Positions 1-10,457 of a stretch of 64,000 nucleotides of DNA are shown here, piece by piece. The translations under genes and the position numbers were made by a program. Position 1 is the first letter of the stretch. Each line of letters starts with the position of its first letter. The notes under the pieces are model-generated. The model had not been told where the DNA came from and ran no database searches. It saw nothing but the letters and a program-made list of their open reading frames with translations. The DNA lies in NCBI GenBank assembly GCA_013399875.1, contig VXAZ01003252.1, forward strand, positions 125,159 to 189,158, read 5' to 3'. Origin of the DNA: Gymnorhina tibicen. Its lineage: Eukaryota; Chordata; Aves; Passeriformes; Artamidae.

Positions 1-364
1 TTGAGGGACGACATAGCAGTGTACAATTTTCTCATGGAGGGAAGAGAAGGAACAGGCACTGACATCTGTGGCAGCCAGTGACAAGACCCGAGGGCAAGGC
101 TCAAAGTTGTGTCAGGGGAGGTTTAGGTTGGTTTTTAGAAAAACATTCTTCACCCAGAGGGTCGTTGGGCATCAGAACAGGCTCCCCACGGAACTGGTCA
201 CAGCACCAAGCCTGACAGAGTTCAAGAAGCATTTGGACAATGCATTTAGGCACGTGGTGCAATTCTTAGGGGTGTCCTGTGCAGAGCCAGGAGTTGGATT
301 TAGATGATCCTAGTGAGTCCCTTTCAACTCATGATATTCCATTATGCTATGATTTTATGATTCC
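1..364 (+). mobile_element. CR1 LINE, 3' end (5' part lies outside the window)
   Basis: This is the 3' end of a CR1 non-LTR retrotransposon, read forward. The text 'ttcttcacccagagggtcg', 'acaggctccccacgg' and 'tgacagagttcaagaagc' follows the end of the CR1 second reading frame and its 3' UTR. The element closes with degenerate 'atgctatgattttatgatt' repeats, the usual CR1 tail. A 79-codon open stretch at 68-307 is a remnant of CR1 coding sequence, not a host gene. The element continues leftwards beyond base 1. Identification as CR1 is firm; the subfamily was not determined. Confidence 0.9.
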
Positions 365-703
365 ATGGAGGGCTCATGGGAAAAATAGTATAAGATAGTT
401 CTGTTTTGACTGAATGGAAATTTCTAGGTTTAGCATTTTATTGAAAGGTATGAAGCAATTTATCTGAAAGATCTCTCAAGACCTTTAAGTAAAAGCTCAG
501 TTAATGGCATTCAGGGTATATTCTACTTTTAAAAAAATAATTAAATGTAAACTCAAGACAGCAGAACATCAAACCAAAGTATCTCCAAAGTACTCTATGA
601 GACACTCACATGCTATTGAACAAGCTTTCTTATACATATGAAGTCATTTACATATTTTAAAAAAATTGTAGTCAAATGAGTGAAAAAAGCAACCCAAGGT
701 ATG
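365..703. other. Unassigned AT-rich spacer
   Basis: No repeat family, RNA gene or coding signature was recognised between the CR1 tail and the LTR nest. It is probably ordinary intergenic sequence and gives the pre-insertion flank of the LTR nest. Confidence 0.6.
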
Positions 704-709
704 ACTTAG

Positions 710-1330
710 TGTTGCGGTGGCCCAGCCCACTACTGGGCTGTGGCAATCAAATGCCCACCAGAACCTGGCCATCCAACAGATGTGGGAAGGCGGATCCGAA
801 GGTGGGTTGGGGGGCAGTTCTGAGATCTGAGTCCATACCCCCTCGTCTAGAAGGTTCTGTTAAGTTTGGTTCCCTATTTCCTCCCCAGTTGTCCCTCCCG
901 CCTCTACCTTGTTTGGATTAGTTGTTCCCCTGTTGTTCCACCCCTTACGCTGTACTCTGTTGGTTATTTCCCTTTTCCCCTCCCCTGTTCCTCCCCATAT
1001 AAGAAACCTGGACCCTGCCATTTCCCTTGTGTTTGTCTCTGAACCCTCCGAGATAATAAAGCTCCTGGAACCCACACAAAAGCCCCTCTCTCCTTCTTCG
1101 CCCCTGGGAACGTTTGCTCCTCTCACCAAGAGCAGAAGGGCGCACCTCCTCCATCGAGGAGCCAGTGCAGGAGATCCATCACCACAGCAGCCCTGCAGAG
1201 ACGTCCGGGATGTCTGCGGGAAGGACGCTGTGTTCCCTCAGGCTGAGGGCACGCCCAGTGTCATGGATGTGGTGCTGTACCTCCTTCTCTTACTGAATTG
1301 TCTGCTCTTCCCACATGATCTCCTGCTGTG
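710..1330 (+). mobile_element. LTR module A of the nest
   Basis: This is a retroviral LTR-like module. It has a pyrimidine-rich U3, a TATA-type box (CATATAAGAA, 996-1005) and a poly(A) signal AATAAA at 1055-1060, about 55 bp downstream. The promoter area resembles that of module B ('gttggtta...cccttttcccctccc'), so the two are diverged relatives. The left end coincides with the outer TG terminus; the right end is not resolved. No internal retroviral coding sequence is attached. Confidence 0.6.
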
Positions 1331-1931
1331 GTGTGTCATGGCCGGTGCCATGGCCATCAGGACCAAGGAGACCAGTGGGTCCAGCGGTTTGATGCCCACA
1401 TAGCCCAAGAACCCTAAGGTTAGGGTGAGCTCCCAGAGGGCTGTGTGGGACATGCAAATCTAGGACCCATAAATGGCCACTGCCTTCTCCTCCCCTTTCC
1501 CCCTATATTTGGTTTACCTGCTAGAAAGTTCTTTGCTGTTCAGTTCCTCATTGGCCCATGTTAATCCTCCCCGCCTACCCCTGTTACTGTTGGTTGTGTA
1601 CCCTTTTCCCCGCCTCTGCAACTCCCCCTTGTCAGTGTATCATTGGTTGTTGTATGTTTTCCCCTCCCATTTTGTTAGAGTATAAAACCGCTTGTCACAG
1701 TCATTTTCTGACTTCTTCGTCTCCTTCCTTGGTTTGCTCCTAGACCCTCACCCTCAATAAACCCTTTTTCATCAAAGAAGTCCCTCTGCCTCCTTCCTTC
1801 CTCCTCCACACACCCTTGCCAATGGTAGGCAAGGTGAACTACTGCCAGAGCTTCGCCTGCCCTACTGTGACGCGTGCAGGCTCCATCACCCACTCCGGGG
1901 TGGGCAAGAGCCCGGTGCTAGGTGGTCACTG
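1331..1931 (+). mobile_element. LTR module B of the nest
   Basis: This second LTR-like module has a TATA box at 1679-1688 (GTATAAAA core) and AATAAA at 1756-1761, followed by a pyrimidine-rich U5-like stretch. TATA to poly(A) spacing is about 75 bp, as in module A. A candidate left terminus is TGTCATGG near 1334. No clean duplication was found around it, so both limits are provisional. Confidence 0.55.
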
Positions 1932-2463
1932 CTAGCCAGAGGACAGCACCGCGGCAGTTTCCCCTTCCCCGCCCCTAGGTCCTAACCACTCCCTCGGGTT
2001 TCTCCTGTTACCCCAACTCCACCCTTGTACCGCCCCTATGCTCTGAGACCATTCATCCACATGCTCTCTCTGGCCCCTCTTCCCCAAGATAAGGGACTCC
2101 AGGCCATGTGCTTGCTCTCTCTGCTTTGGGCCAGCCCCTCTCTCTGCTTTGGGGCTGCTGCCTCTCTCTGCCTTGGGGCACCAGCCATGTGCTAGCTCTC
2201 TACCTTTGGGAGCCAGCACATGTGCTGGCTCAAGGCCTCTGGGAGTCACCATGGAATGAGGATCTGAAGTCCTCATGTGGGGAGCCTTCTCGCCTCCTTT
2301 ATCGTCATTGTGTTGTGGTGTCACAGCTAGCCAGAGCAAGTGAGGGGCAGCCTGGAAGAGGTTACGGGACGCAGCACGGCTGCTCTCCCTAAGACGCCCC
2401 ACAGCGCTCTCCGAGAAGGCTGTGGCTTGCCATGCCACCGCTGGAAACCCACAAACCCCAACA
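1932..2463 (+). mobile_element. LTR module C, same family as the LTR at 7620-8124
   Basis: It shares 'aaccactccctc', a TTCCCCAAGATA-type motif, 'gcacatgtgctgg', 'cgtctcgcctcctttaccg'-like and 'ggcttgccatgccaccg' segments in the same order with the complete LTR at 7620-8124. At the position of that copy's AATAAA, this one reads AATGAG (2255-2260), so its poly(A) signal is mutated. The 3' end CCCCAACA at 2463 abuts the right ACTTAG duplication. The 5' end is missing here and may lie before modules A and B. Confidence 0.7.
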
Positions 2464-2469
2464 ACTTAG

Positions 2470-5400
2470 TGACAGCAGTGGTATTGTTCTCTTGATATTG
2501 AATTTCTCACCAGAAAATACAAAAAATCAAGTGATTTTCTTCTGCAAATCCCCATGTGACCTTTATTTTGACCTGTGTTGGTGGTAGTAGGCAGATACTC
2601 CATTTTAATTTTTGAAAGATGCCCTGCGACACTCAGAATAGTACTAAAATGATCTCCCACTCTCCAAATGCTTGCCTGTACAGAGAAGTTCAGTAAACAC
2701 TAGTTGCATGAGAGCTGAGATACACACTTGCCGCTGAAGTGAAGCTCCTCATGGTGTGACCCAGTATCCTTTGGTTGAGAATCTTTATAAGAGAGTATTA
2801 TTTTTTCATGAAAAGAAACAACACTTAAAATAATTTTAAAGCCTTTAAAATAATAAATAAATGTATCAGAAGGGAGTTGCAATTACAACTCATCTATGTT
2901 CACTTATATATTTTTTTTAATTAACCAAATTTTAGACGACCAATAAATATGGCTTTCTTGGCTTCATGTAATAGCAGCAATTAGTTTAGTCATGTCCTTT
3001 ATGAGGCAAAGGGTATCACTCTGTGGCTCAAACTGTGTGAGTTTTAATACATTATGTCACAAAAGTATTCACAGTATTTAGCGCAGAGTTCCACAGGGTT
3101 TTATGTCTTGTGTTACTAAACTTTCTATGAAAATTACTGTTTTCTCTAGAAGAAAGTACGCTTTTAAATCTTACCTGGTACATTTGATGAAACCACTTAA
3201 CAAAAGATTGAGATAGTTAACATACACATCTGTGAGTTTGGTAGAGTTAAATTTTGAGCCATACTCAAAAGGAAATTGAAGCATTTGGATCTTTTGAAAA
3301 TAGGATCTACACCACTATTTGAGGGAACTTGACAATACTGCTTTTGCTCCTACGTTCAATTTTTTCAAGCTCTATCTCCAGTGTCCAAGTCACTACAAAG
3401 CTCTTACATCAGAAGGAAAGAAAATCTGTAAAAAATACTTAAAACCTATATGTTGCTAAATTTTGCAGCTGAATATTTGATTGTATTTAAAAATGTAAGA
3501 AAAAAGTAATTGTAAAACTTAGAACCCAGAAGTAATGCCTTTTTTTAACTAAGAAATTTTTATTTATTATTAATATTAAAATCAAAATATTTAGGGTTTT
3601 CTTTTTGCTTTTTTTTTAATCCCCTAATAACTCTGTTGTTAATAGCTGGGGGAAAGAGGTGGTATGGGGAAAAGGAGGCAGAAAATGAAACTGCATCCTC
3701 AGAGATTGCTTAAAGATTCAGCACTGTTTCTGCAGCTACGGAAAAAGGAAGTTTGCTTAAGAAAATCTACATCTATACGTATAATAAAGACAAAATACCT
3801 ATGTACATGGCCAGAAGACAGAAGTTCACCAGTAAAGAATACTTAGAAAATATGCTGAATTTTTCCCCACTCCTCCCAAGCTTTTTGAATACTGAGATGA
3901 TGATAATTAACATTGAAATATTTCTTGTAAAGTATCCAATTTATCCCCATGGGTACACCTGTAACTCAGACTTCATGAGAAAAGATTCAGCTGAATTGTG
4001 TCCAGAAAAACAGAATTTACTTTCAAAAACTGCATTGCAGAGAAACTCCCAGTATGGAATAAAGAAAAAAGTTCAAGAAAACGACAGACCAAAAAGATAA
4101 TTTTTACTTCCCAAAAGAAAATGGGATCTTTAAGCTGTAGGGTGTTGCAAATATTCAGAGGTTGATATATGACAAACTTCACAGCCACAGGTTAGTCTGT
4201 ATCCTGTGATCAGGTGAGAATGGAATTGTTAAGAGGTGAGGTAACAGTTCTGTATCTGTAACACATTCATCGTGAAAGTACAGTAATATACTATGTTGTT
4301 ATGGGTTTTTTTCTACTAGTAACTGTAGACATATATAGGCTTCTGAGTGTCTCTGTCTAAACAACCATAAAATAGGATCTGTTGAAAGAGGAATTAGAGA
4401 AAGCATAAAAACTTGATGAAGCATGGCTGTCACAAGTAAGGGAGATGAATATTTTGTGTTGGCGCGTATCACATGCACGTAGCTGACAGATATAAGGGGA
4501 TGCATAGTAGATATGTTGTGTAATTGACAGGCATTATAAAACGTATGAGTTTAAGGGCTCCCCAGACTCTGGAATATTGTCTCAAAAAAGAGATAAGTGT
4601 TGCAGAGAGTGTGATTTCCTTCTGTGAACTTTCTCCTCTGCAAGAAAAAAGAATAAAGTCACTTTCTGGTGTGATATAGAGGATTTCATCCCTACTTCTG
4701 AAACTGGCAGCACTTCTTACATTCATTTGGATGGTCAGAAAAGTGTAAAAAGAGAAGGGCTAGCTGTATTCTTATCCTTCATTGTCTTCTCTGGACTAAA
4801 GTCTCTAAAGAGACTGAGTTTAAGTACTTTAGATATAGAACAGGCCCAAAAGGTAAAGGGAGAGAGATGAAGCCTTATTTCCCCTCAAGCAATTAATTCC
4901 AGCTCCCAGTGGAAGAATGAGTGCAATTGCTTCATTTTCAGTTATTTTTTTTTTTTTTGCTGTCATCCACAAAGGCCATTTAGGTCCACAGGGAGACTCT
5001 TTAGGTGACATGGATACTCGTATACCTTATTGAAAACTGAACGTATTAGACCATGATCTTTATGGAAAAGTGTCCAAAACCAAAATACAGCATATAACCC
5101 TTTGAAAATTGTTTCTACTCTGTACCTGACATACAGAAAAAATAAGCTGAAAAGAAAGACTAAACAGAGATAACATTGTTTTCAAAAGCTTTAATTTATT
5201 TACCAACATACCTAATGAATGGTTGAAAAAAAAGGAGAATAACAAACACATTTGTCTCATCCACTCATTTCCTCTTTATTCTATTCCTTTTGGGAAAAAA
5301 CTCCAAACCAATATTTTAAACTTGTGAATTCTTCAGCATCGTATCAATAATTCTCTCATATTAATTAACCTGTAAGAGCACAAACACATATTGACAGTTG

Positions 5401-5974
5401 TCTTGCTTTCATTTCTTGATAAATGTAGGAATTTAATAATCTCACAATGGATATTAGAACAAGTAAACATATTTATCACTTTTGAAAAATCCAAACAAAC
5501 CCGAAAGAATACTTTCAATAGAATAAAATTCATCTGTGACTATGCTGTATGTTTTCTAGGCAAAGCAAACTTTTCATCTATAGGGTTTTAAATTAAAGAG
5601 ACTGCCAAATGACTTTTATTTTATTTATCTTTTTGCCTCTGTGTAATCATTCATGAGTGTTACTTAAAATGTTACTGAGAAAGTTTTAGAAGACTGGAGC
5701 TACAGATTTAAATATAGGAACTTTCTGTCAACATGCTTTAAAATTTCTCCTTGTAAAGGCTTGAGTAATATATATTATGCTTTAAAATATAATAATTAAA
5801 ATAATATAATAATATATTACAATTTATTTATGAAAGCATACAATATAAAATATATACATTAACCATTCAATAGGTTGCATAATTAGAGTTTAAAAAAAGC
5901 TCACATGATTTCCAAGCTAACCATTCTCTCAGCAATATTTACTCGTCTTTGTGTGCTCTTTCTGTTTTCCTTTT
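2470..5974. other. AT-rich intergenic sequence, nothing recognised
   Basis: Both strands were read for repeats and coding signatures. The longest open frame (3753-4100, + strand, 115 codons) has no recognisable domain and the low-complexity composition expected of AT-rich DNA. A 14-base T run lies at 4945-4958, and a strongly AT-only stretch lies at about 5760-5870. No mobile-element remnant was identified. Confidence 0.6.
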
Positions 5975-6095
5975 TTACACATTTGAGTAACAAAAACATC
6001 TCTGTATTATCAACACTGTGCACAAATCCAAAACACAGCCCCATACCAGCCACTGTGAAGAAAATTAACTCTACCCCAGCCAAAACCAGTACACA
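5975..6095 (-). mobile_element. ERVL-type LTR, 5' fragment (reverse)
   Basis: Read on the minus strand this begins TGTGTACTGGTTTTGGCTGG and continues 'gggtagagttaattttcttc', then 'ggtatggggctgtgttttgg'. This is the start of the abundant avian LTR family also seen complete at 56855-57435. Only about the first 115 bp survive. The same 5' part occurs as a fragment at 12909-13012. Confidence 0.8.
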
Positions 6096-6926
6096 CAGAT
6101 ATTTGCACAGTAAAGAGCTTTTGAGGAAAGAAGAAACTGAACAACAAAAAAATATTTACAATTATGTCCAGTGGTTTTGTTTAGCATCAGGGAGGAAGAA
6201 TAACAGACTAGCAGTTTGTTCTTAGAGTTCAGAGCAGGAAAAGATAGTCAGAGGTTACATTCAAATGGGCAGAAAATGAGCACTCCCAACATGGTGACTT
6301 CTGGCAGCCTGTGGTGTTTGTCTATAGATATCTAAAGCCCTTACAGAAAGCTACAGAAGGCTTTCTTTAGCTGTGGCAGCAGAAATGAACAAGTTCCCTC
6401 TGAGAAGGTATCTAGGCCAGCTGAACCTGATCCATATGTCAGAAACAAGCGAAAGCCATGTATGACTGTAATTGGAGACTCTGGGAGATTAGGACATCCA
6501 TCTGCTGACCAGATGTACTGTTTTGGGAAGTTGATTGGTTGGTTGGTCAGTTAAATTCAAAATGTTGCATCCAGTTTTTGGAGTGTCATTACTTTCTTGA
6601 ATGTATCAGGATTTACTGTAGGGTCAGGGAACTAGGGTAAGAGTATATGGGTCCAGGTGATGTCATCCTTAATCCTGCTAGTGAGACAAGGGGCTCATGT
6701 AGGAAGGAATCTTAGAGATAGGTGGACACCTGGATGTCCAGTGGATGTCACTTGCAGAACTTTGGCCATGGGACCACTTTTGAGGAAGACGTGACACATG
6801 AAAAAACAGGGCAAGATCATCTTTCCCATCATATTTGCTGGCATCTTAATCATAATTTTAAAATGGACCTATCAAGGAAGCATGACCACAGCCCAGTAAG
6901 AATTGGACAAAAGTAGGAAGCAAGGA
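6096..6926. other. Intergenic sequence, nothing recognised
   Basis: No coding, RNA or repeat signature was seen. It is moderately less AT-rich than 2.5-6 kb and leads directly into the LTR cluster. Confidence 0.5.
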
Positions 6927-7504
6927 TGTGTTTGGTTTATGTAGCAAGGTTTTGCTACATAAGGGAGAAGAACTGCAGAGATGGCTTTCCTGAGAAAGCA
7001 CTAGAAGCACTACCTGCCCCCATGTCACACAGACCCCAGTTCCAGCCAGCTCTAAGATGGCCAAACCCAAACCAAACAATGATATTTGTAGCACCTTTGT
7101 GGTAATATGCTAAAGAAAGAGTAAAAATACACAACAGTGGCTGGTAGAGAGGAGTGAGAATATGAGAACAACAGCTCTGCAGACCCCAAGGTCAGTGAAG
7201 AAGGAGGGACAGGAGGTTCTCCAGGTGCCAGAACAGACAGTCTCTTGCAGTCTGTGGTGAAGACCATGGTGAGGCAGCTGTGCCCTTGCAGCCCATGAAG
7301 GTTAATGGTAGTGCAGAGATTCACCTGCAGCCCATGCTGAAGTAGGTGGATATGATCTGAAGGAACATGCAGCCCGTGGAGAGGAGGCCATGCAGGAGCA
7401 AATTTTGATCCATGAAGGACCCATGGCAGGACAGTTCTTGAACTGCACCCTGTGGGAGGGACACATTTTGGAAAAGTGCTTGAAGGACTGTATCCCATGG
7501 GTGG
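6927..7504 (+). mobile_element. ERVL-type LTR, 5' part, truncated at 7504
   Basis: It starts TGTGTTTGGTTTATGTAGCAAGG, the typical start of a long avian LTR family with internal 'cagcccatggaggt...ccatgctggag' motifs. The matching series is 'gccagaacagacagtctc', 'gaagaccatggtgaggcag', 'gcagcccatgctgaag' and 'gaaggactgtatcccatggg'. It stops abruptly at 7504, exactly where an oppositely oriented LTR of the same family begins. Its 3' third is absent from the window. The complete relative is at 37296-38107. Confidence 0.8.
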
Positions 7505-8815
7505 TGTGGTGAGTTGAATCTGACTGAACACCAGGTGCCCACCAAGCACCTCTATCACTTCCTTACTCACATAAACAGGAGGGAAACAACATGATAAAAG
7601 GCTGTTGGATCAAGATAAGTGTGGTGTACCCCTATTCATATCCCTGCCTGCCTTTCCATATGGCTTCTCCTTCCCCCATCTCTAGTCCAAACCACTCCCT
7701 CAGGTTCTCCCTACTGGCTTTGTTATCCTAACTCCGCCCTTGCACCACTCCCTTTTTCCCCAAGATAGGGACTGTGAATCCCAGAATATCACTCTCTGCC
7801 TTGGGGATCAGCCAGCCACCAGCTTCTCTCTCTCTGGGCTCTAGCCATGTGCCAGCCCTCTGCCTTTGAGGGCTGGCACGTGTGCTGGTCCTAGGCCTTG
7901 GAGAGTTAGCATGGAATAAAGACCTGCTGCTGTCTCCATGCTGAGAGCCGTCTCGCCTCCTTTACCGCCACCGCGTTGTTGTGAGCCGACAATTAACTGA
8001 GATAGCTCGAGCTGCCGAAAGGCTGCGGGAAAGTGGTTCTCCCACTCTCCCTAGGAATGCCCTGTGGCACTCTCAGGAAGGTTGCGGCCTGCCATGCCAC
8101 CGCAAGGAACCGGGCACAGCAACACATAAGGACAAGGAGAGATCACTCAGCAATTGCCATCATGGGCAAAACCGCATTGACCCTACAAAATTAATTTAAT
8201 TTATTGCAAATCAAATCAAAAAAGAGTAGAGTAATAAGAAATAAAACTAAATTTTAAAACACCTTCTCCCCACTCTTCCCTCTTCCCAGGCTTAGCTTTT
8301 CTTCCAAATTCTCTACCTCCTCCATGGGAGCGGCGCAGGGGAACGTGGAATGAGGGTTGCAGTTTGTTAATGACATGTCTCTGCCACTTTTTTCCTTCAC
8401 AGGAGGATGACTCCTCACACTCTTCCCCTTCTACAAAGGACACAGTCCTTCATGATCTTCTCCAGTGTGAGTTCTTCCACAGGCTGCAGTTATTCATGAA
8501 CCATTCCAGCATGGGTCCTTCCACAGGATGCAGTCCTTCTGAAGAAGCTACTCCAGTGTGGGTTCCCTGCATGGTCACAAGTCCTGCCAGAAAACATGCT
8601 CCAGTGTGGGCTCCTCTCTCCATGGGTTCACAGGTCCTGCTTGGAGTCTGTTACTGCATGGTCTTCCCATGGAATCACAGCATCCTTTGGGCATCCCCCT
8701 ATCCAGTGTGGGGTCCTTCCTGGGATGCACATGGATCTCTGCTCTACCATAAACCTCCATGGACTGTGAGGGGACAGCCTGCCTCACCATGGTCTTTATC
8801 AGGAGCTGATCTGAA
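7505..8815 (-). mobile_element. ERVL-type LTR (reverse), split by a younger LTR at 7620-8124
   Basis: On the minus strand this ends CAACTCACCACA at 7505, the conserved 3' terminus of the family. Other hallmarks are 'ggtgggcacctggtgttcag', 'gtgatctctccttgtcctta' and 'caataaattaaattaa' read in reverse. Repeated 'ccacactggag' motifs run through 8450-8720. Removing 7620-8124 rejoins '...ttggatcaagataag' to '...gacaaggagagatc' cleanly. The 5' end of the element is lost at about 8815 against CR1-like sequence. Confidence 0.8.
7614..8130 (+). mobile_element. Solo LTR with target duplication, inserted into the reverse ERVL LTR
   Basis: The LTR proper is 7620-8124 (505 bp), TGTGG...GCAACA. It is flanked by GATAAG (7614-7619) and CATAAG (8125-8130), a 6-bp duplication with one mismatch. 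Its exact limits are confirmed independently because removing it restores the surrounding ERVL LTR. It has an intact AATAAA at 7914-7919. A relative with a mutated signal is module C at 1932-2463. No internal retroviral genes are present, so this is a recombination product between two LTRs. Confidence 0.85.
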
Positions 8816-8819
8816 AAAA

Positions 8820-8945
8820 TTGGTGATCTGAAGAAATTCCTGAGGGCTGGAAAATGGAAAATATTGCACCCATCTTTAAACAAAAAAGAGGTTCCAAGGA
8901 ACAACAGACCAATGACCAAATCTTCCTGAAAGACAAATGCAAGAA
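8820..8945 (+). mobile_element. CR1 reverse-transcriptase fragment
   Basis: The forward translation contains ENIAPIFKQKRGSKEQQTND, which parallels the CR1/L2 reverse-transcriptase block around 'PIFKKG...NYRPISL'. It is short and bears frame damage downstream. It lies immediately right of the truncated LTR, so the LTR boundary may have formed within an older CR1. CR1 assignment is likely but based on one motif. Confidence 0.6.
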
Positions 8946-9799
8946 GGACAATGTCAGGACCCTAAGGATACTACTGGGCTCTGAATGGCCTTCAATTATA
9001 GCCCCTGCTCAGGCAGCCCATGTGTGGGCTAAACACAAGGCACCTGTGTTTAGTCCTGCATCTGGCCCCGTCCCAAGTCCCACCCTGAAATCTGTTTGTT
9101 TTCTGCCTTCATAACTTTCTGACTGGACTTCTCTGCTGGATTCCAGACCCAAATATTTAGGTTGCATTACCTCACTGTAGAAAAAACCAAATTACTACCA
9201 CCAACTCATACTCAAGACAGACTGTTAGAGTGCATTTTTCAAATAGTGCAGTGTAACAAATTTTGCTATAAACTACCAGAATGTTAAACAGTTTTAGGAA
9301 TACAGTAACCCGAAACTGCAAGCACCAAATACGTTATAAATTACACAGAATATTTTGTCTTATATTTCTTAATATGGGATCTAAAACACTGCAAATATAG
9401 TTCATCAGACAGTTGATTAGCTGGCAAATGAGCCTTTAGTGAGAGAGGCTGCAGTGCTTCTAGCACATTTACTTGCAGGAGGCAAACGTAAATTTACATG
9501 ATTGATGAACTTGCTGAAAATTTTTAAACCTATAACTCTGGAGATCTTGGAATGCTTCTTCTAAAATGTGTACTTTCCAATCATTCAAAATAGCTTTTAA
9601 TAAAAGGTCTACCTTAGTAATTACCTGAGTTCATTAAGTTTTATTTGTTGTGACACTGCCTTTCGATGAATTTGTGCTTACTTATGCATTCCAACTCAGT
9701 GGATTAATGTCCTAGAGTACCAACATGACTCCTATGCTCTAGTTTTTTCTGTCCTTTATAACGGCCAGACCTTCTGTTAGAATCACTTCATTGTGATAT
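8946..9799. other. Intergenic sequence, nothing recognised
   Basis: No open frame above 60 codons with domain character and no repeat family was identified. It is a transition from LTR debris into AT-rich single-copy-looking DNA. Confidence 0.5.
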
Positions 9800-9930
9800 T
9801 ATCATGGAAGCATGGAAAGGCTTGGGTTGGAAGGGACTTTAAGATTACATAGTTCCAACTTCAAGGCCGTGGGAAGGGATGCCAACCACTAGACTGGGTT
9901 GTTTAGAGCCCCATTCAGCCTTGGATAGAT
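9800..9930 (-). mobile_element. CR1 3' end (reverse, about 130 bp)
   Basis: The forward text 'atcatggaagcatggaaagg', 'cttgggttggaagggacttt', 'gttccaact' and 'ccactagactgggttgtt' is the reverse complement of the CR1 3' UTR. It is severely 5'-truncated, the normal outcome of incomplete CR1 reverse transcription. Confidence 0.9.
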
Positions 9931-10457
9931 ATCGTGTTGCTTCTGTGCACGTACATTTTTTAATTAAGGAAAGAATAAATGTGCTTTATGTAAGACTACT
10001 TTATCTCCCAGTGCAAAAGAATATATGAAATTTAAATAAATTATTCTACTTGTTTTTAGAGCAAGATCCAATATTATTTGCTAAAATAGATTAATAAAAG
10101 AAATTCCATTTTTATTCTAAATTTTTCTGAGCCTTTTGCAAAACTATGAACAATCTTGTTTCCTGCAGTCTTCACTGAAATCACAGTTTATGGATTCTGC
10201 AGGAATTTAGAGGACCAGATACCCTGTTAACTAAAGGGATTAACTTTGGAATCTAGATTTTACTGAAAAATTTCAACAGACAAAATATGTTGAATCTGAA
10301 GCCACGTTCAAGTGTAATTCTTTAGCTGGCTATTAACAGTAACATAAACGTCATTCTGTTTCGGATTAAACATCCTAAAACTGCTAATTGATAACAAAAT
10401 ATATCAAATGTACAGGTTGGGGTCATGATATCTGAAAGGGATCAATCTGATTTTTAT

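Larger units (their letters stand above)
704..2469 (+). mobile_element. Composite LTR nest bounded by a perfect 6-bp target duplication
   Basis: ACTTAG at 704-709 is repeated exactly at 2464-2469. The enclosed 1754 bp begins TGTTGCGG at 710 and ends CCCCAACA at 2463, the TG...CA ends of retroviral LTRs. A 6-bp duplication fits an ERVK or alpharetrovirus-like integrase. Inside are at least three LTR-like modules, all forward, at about 710-1330, 1330-1930 and 1930-2463. They do not share one consensus, so this is not a simple provirus with two identical LTRs. The likeliest reading is an outer LTR whose 5' part was split by later insertions. Inner junctions are approximate. No gag, pol or env similarity was seen, and the open frames here (for example 909-1403) are incidental. 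Confidence 0.65.

Noticed and set aside
909..1403. 164-codon forward open frame
   Set aside because: It crosses LTR modules A and B, including their TATA and AATAAA signals, and shows no domain; it is incidental.
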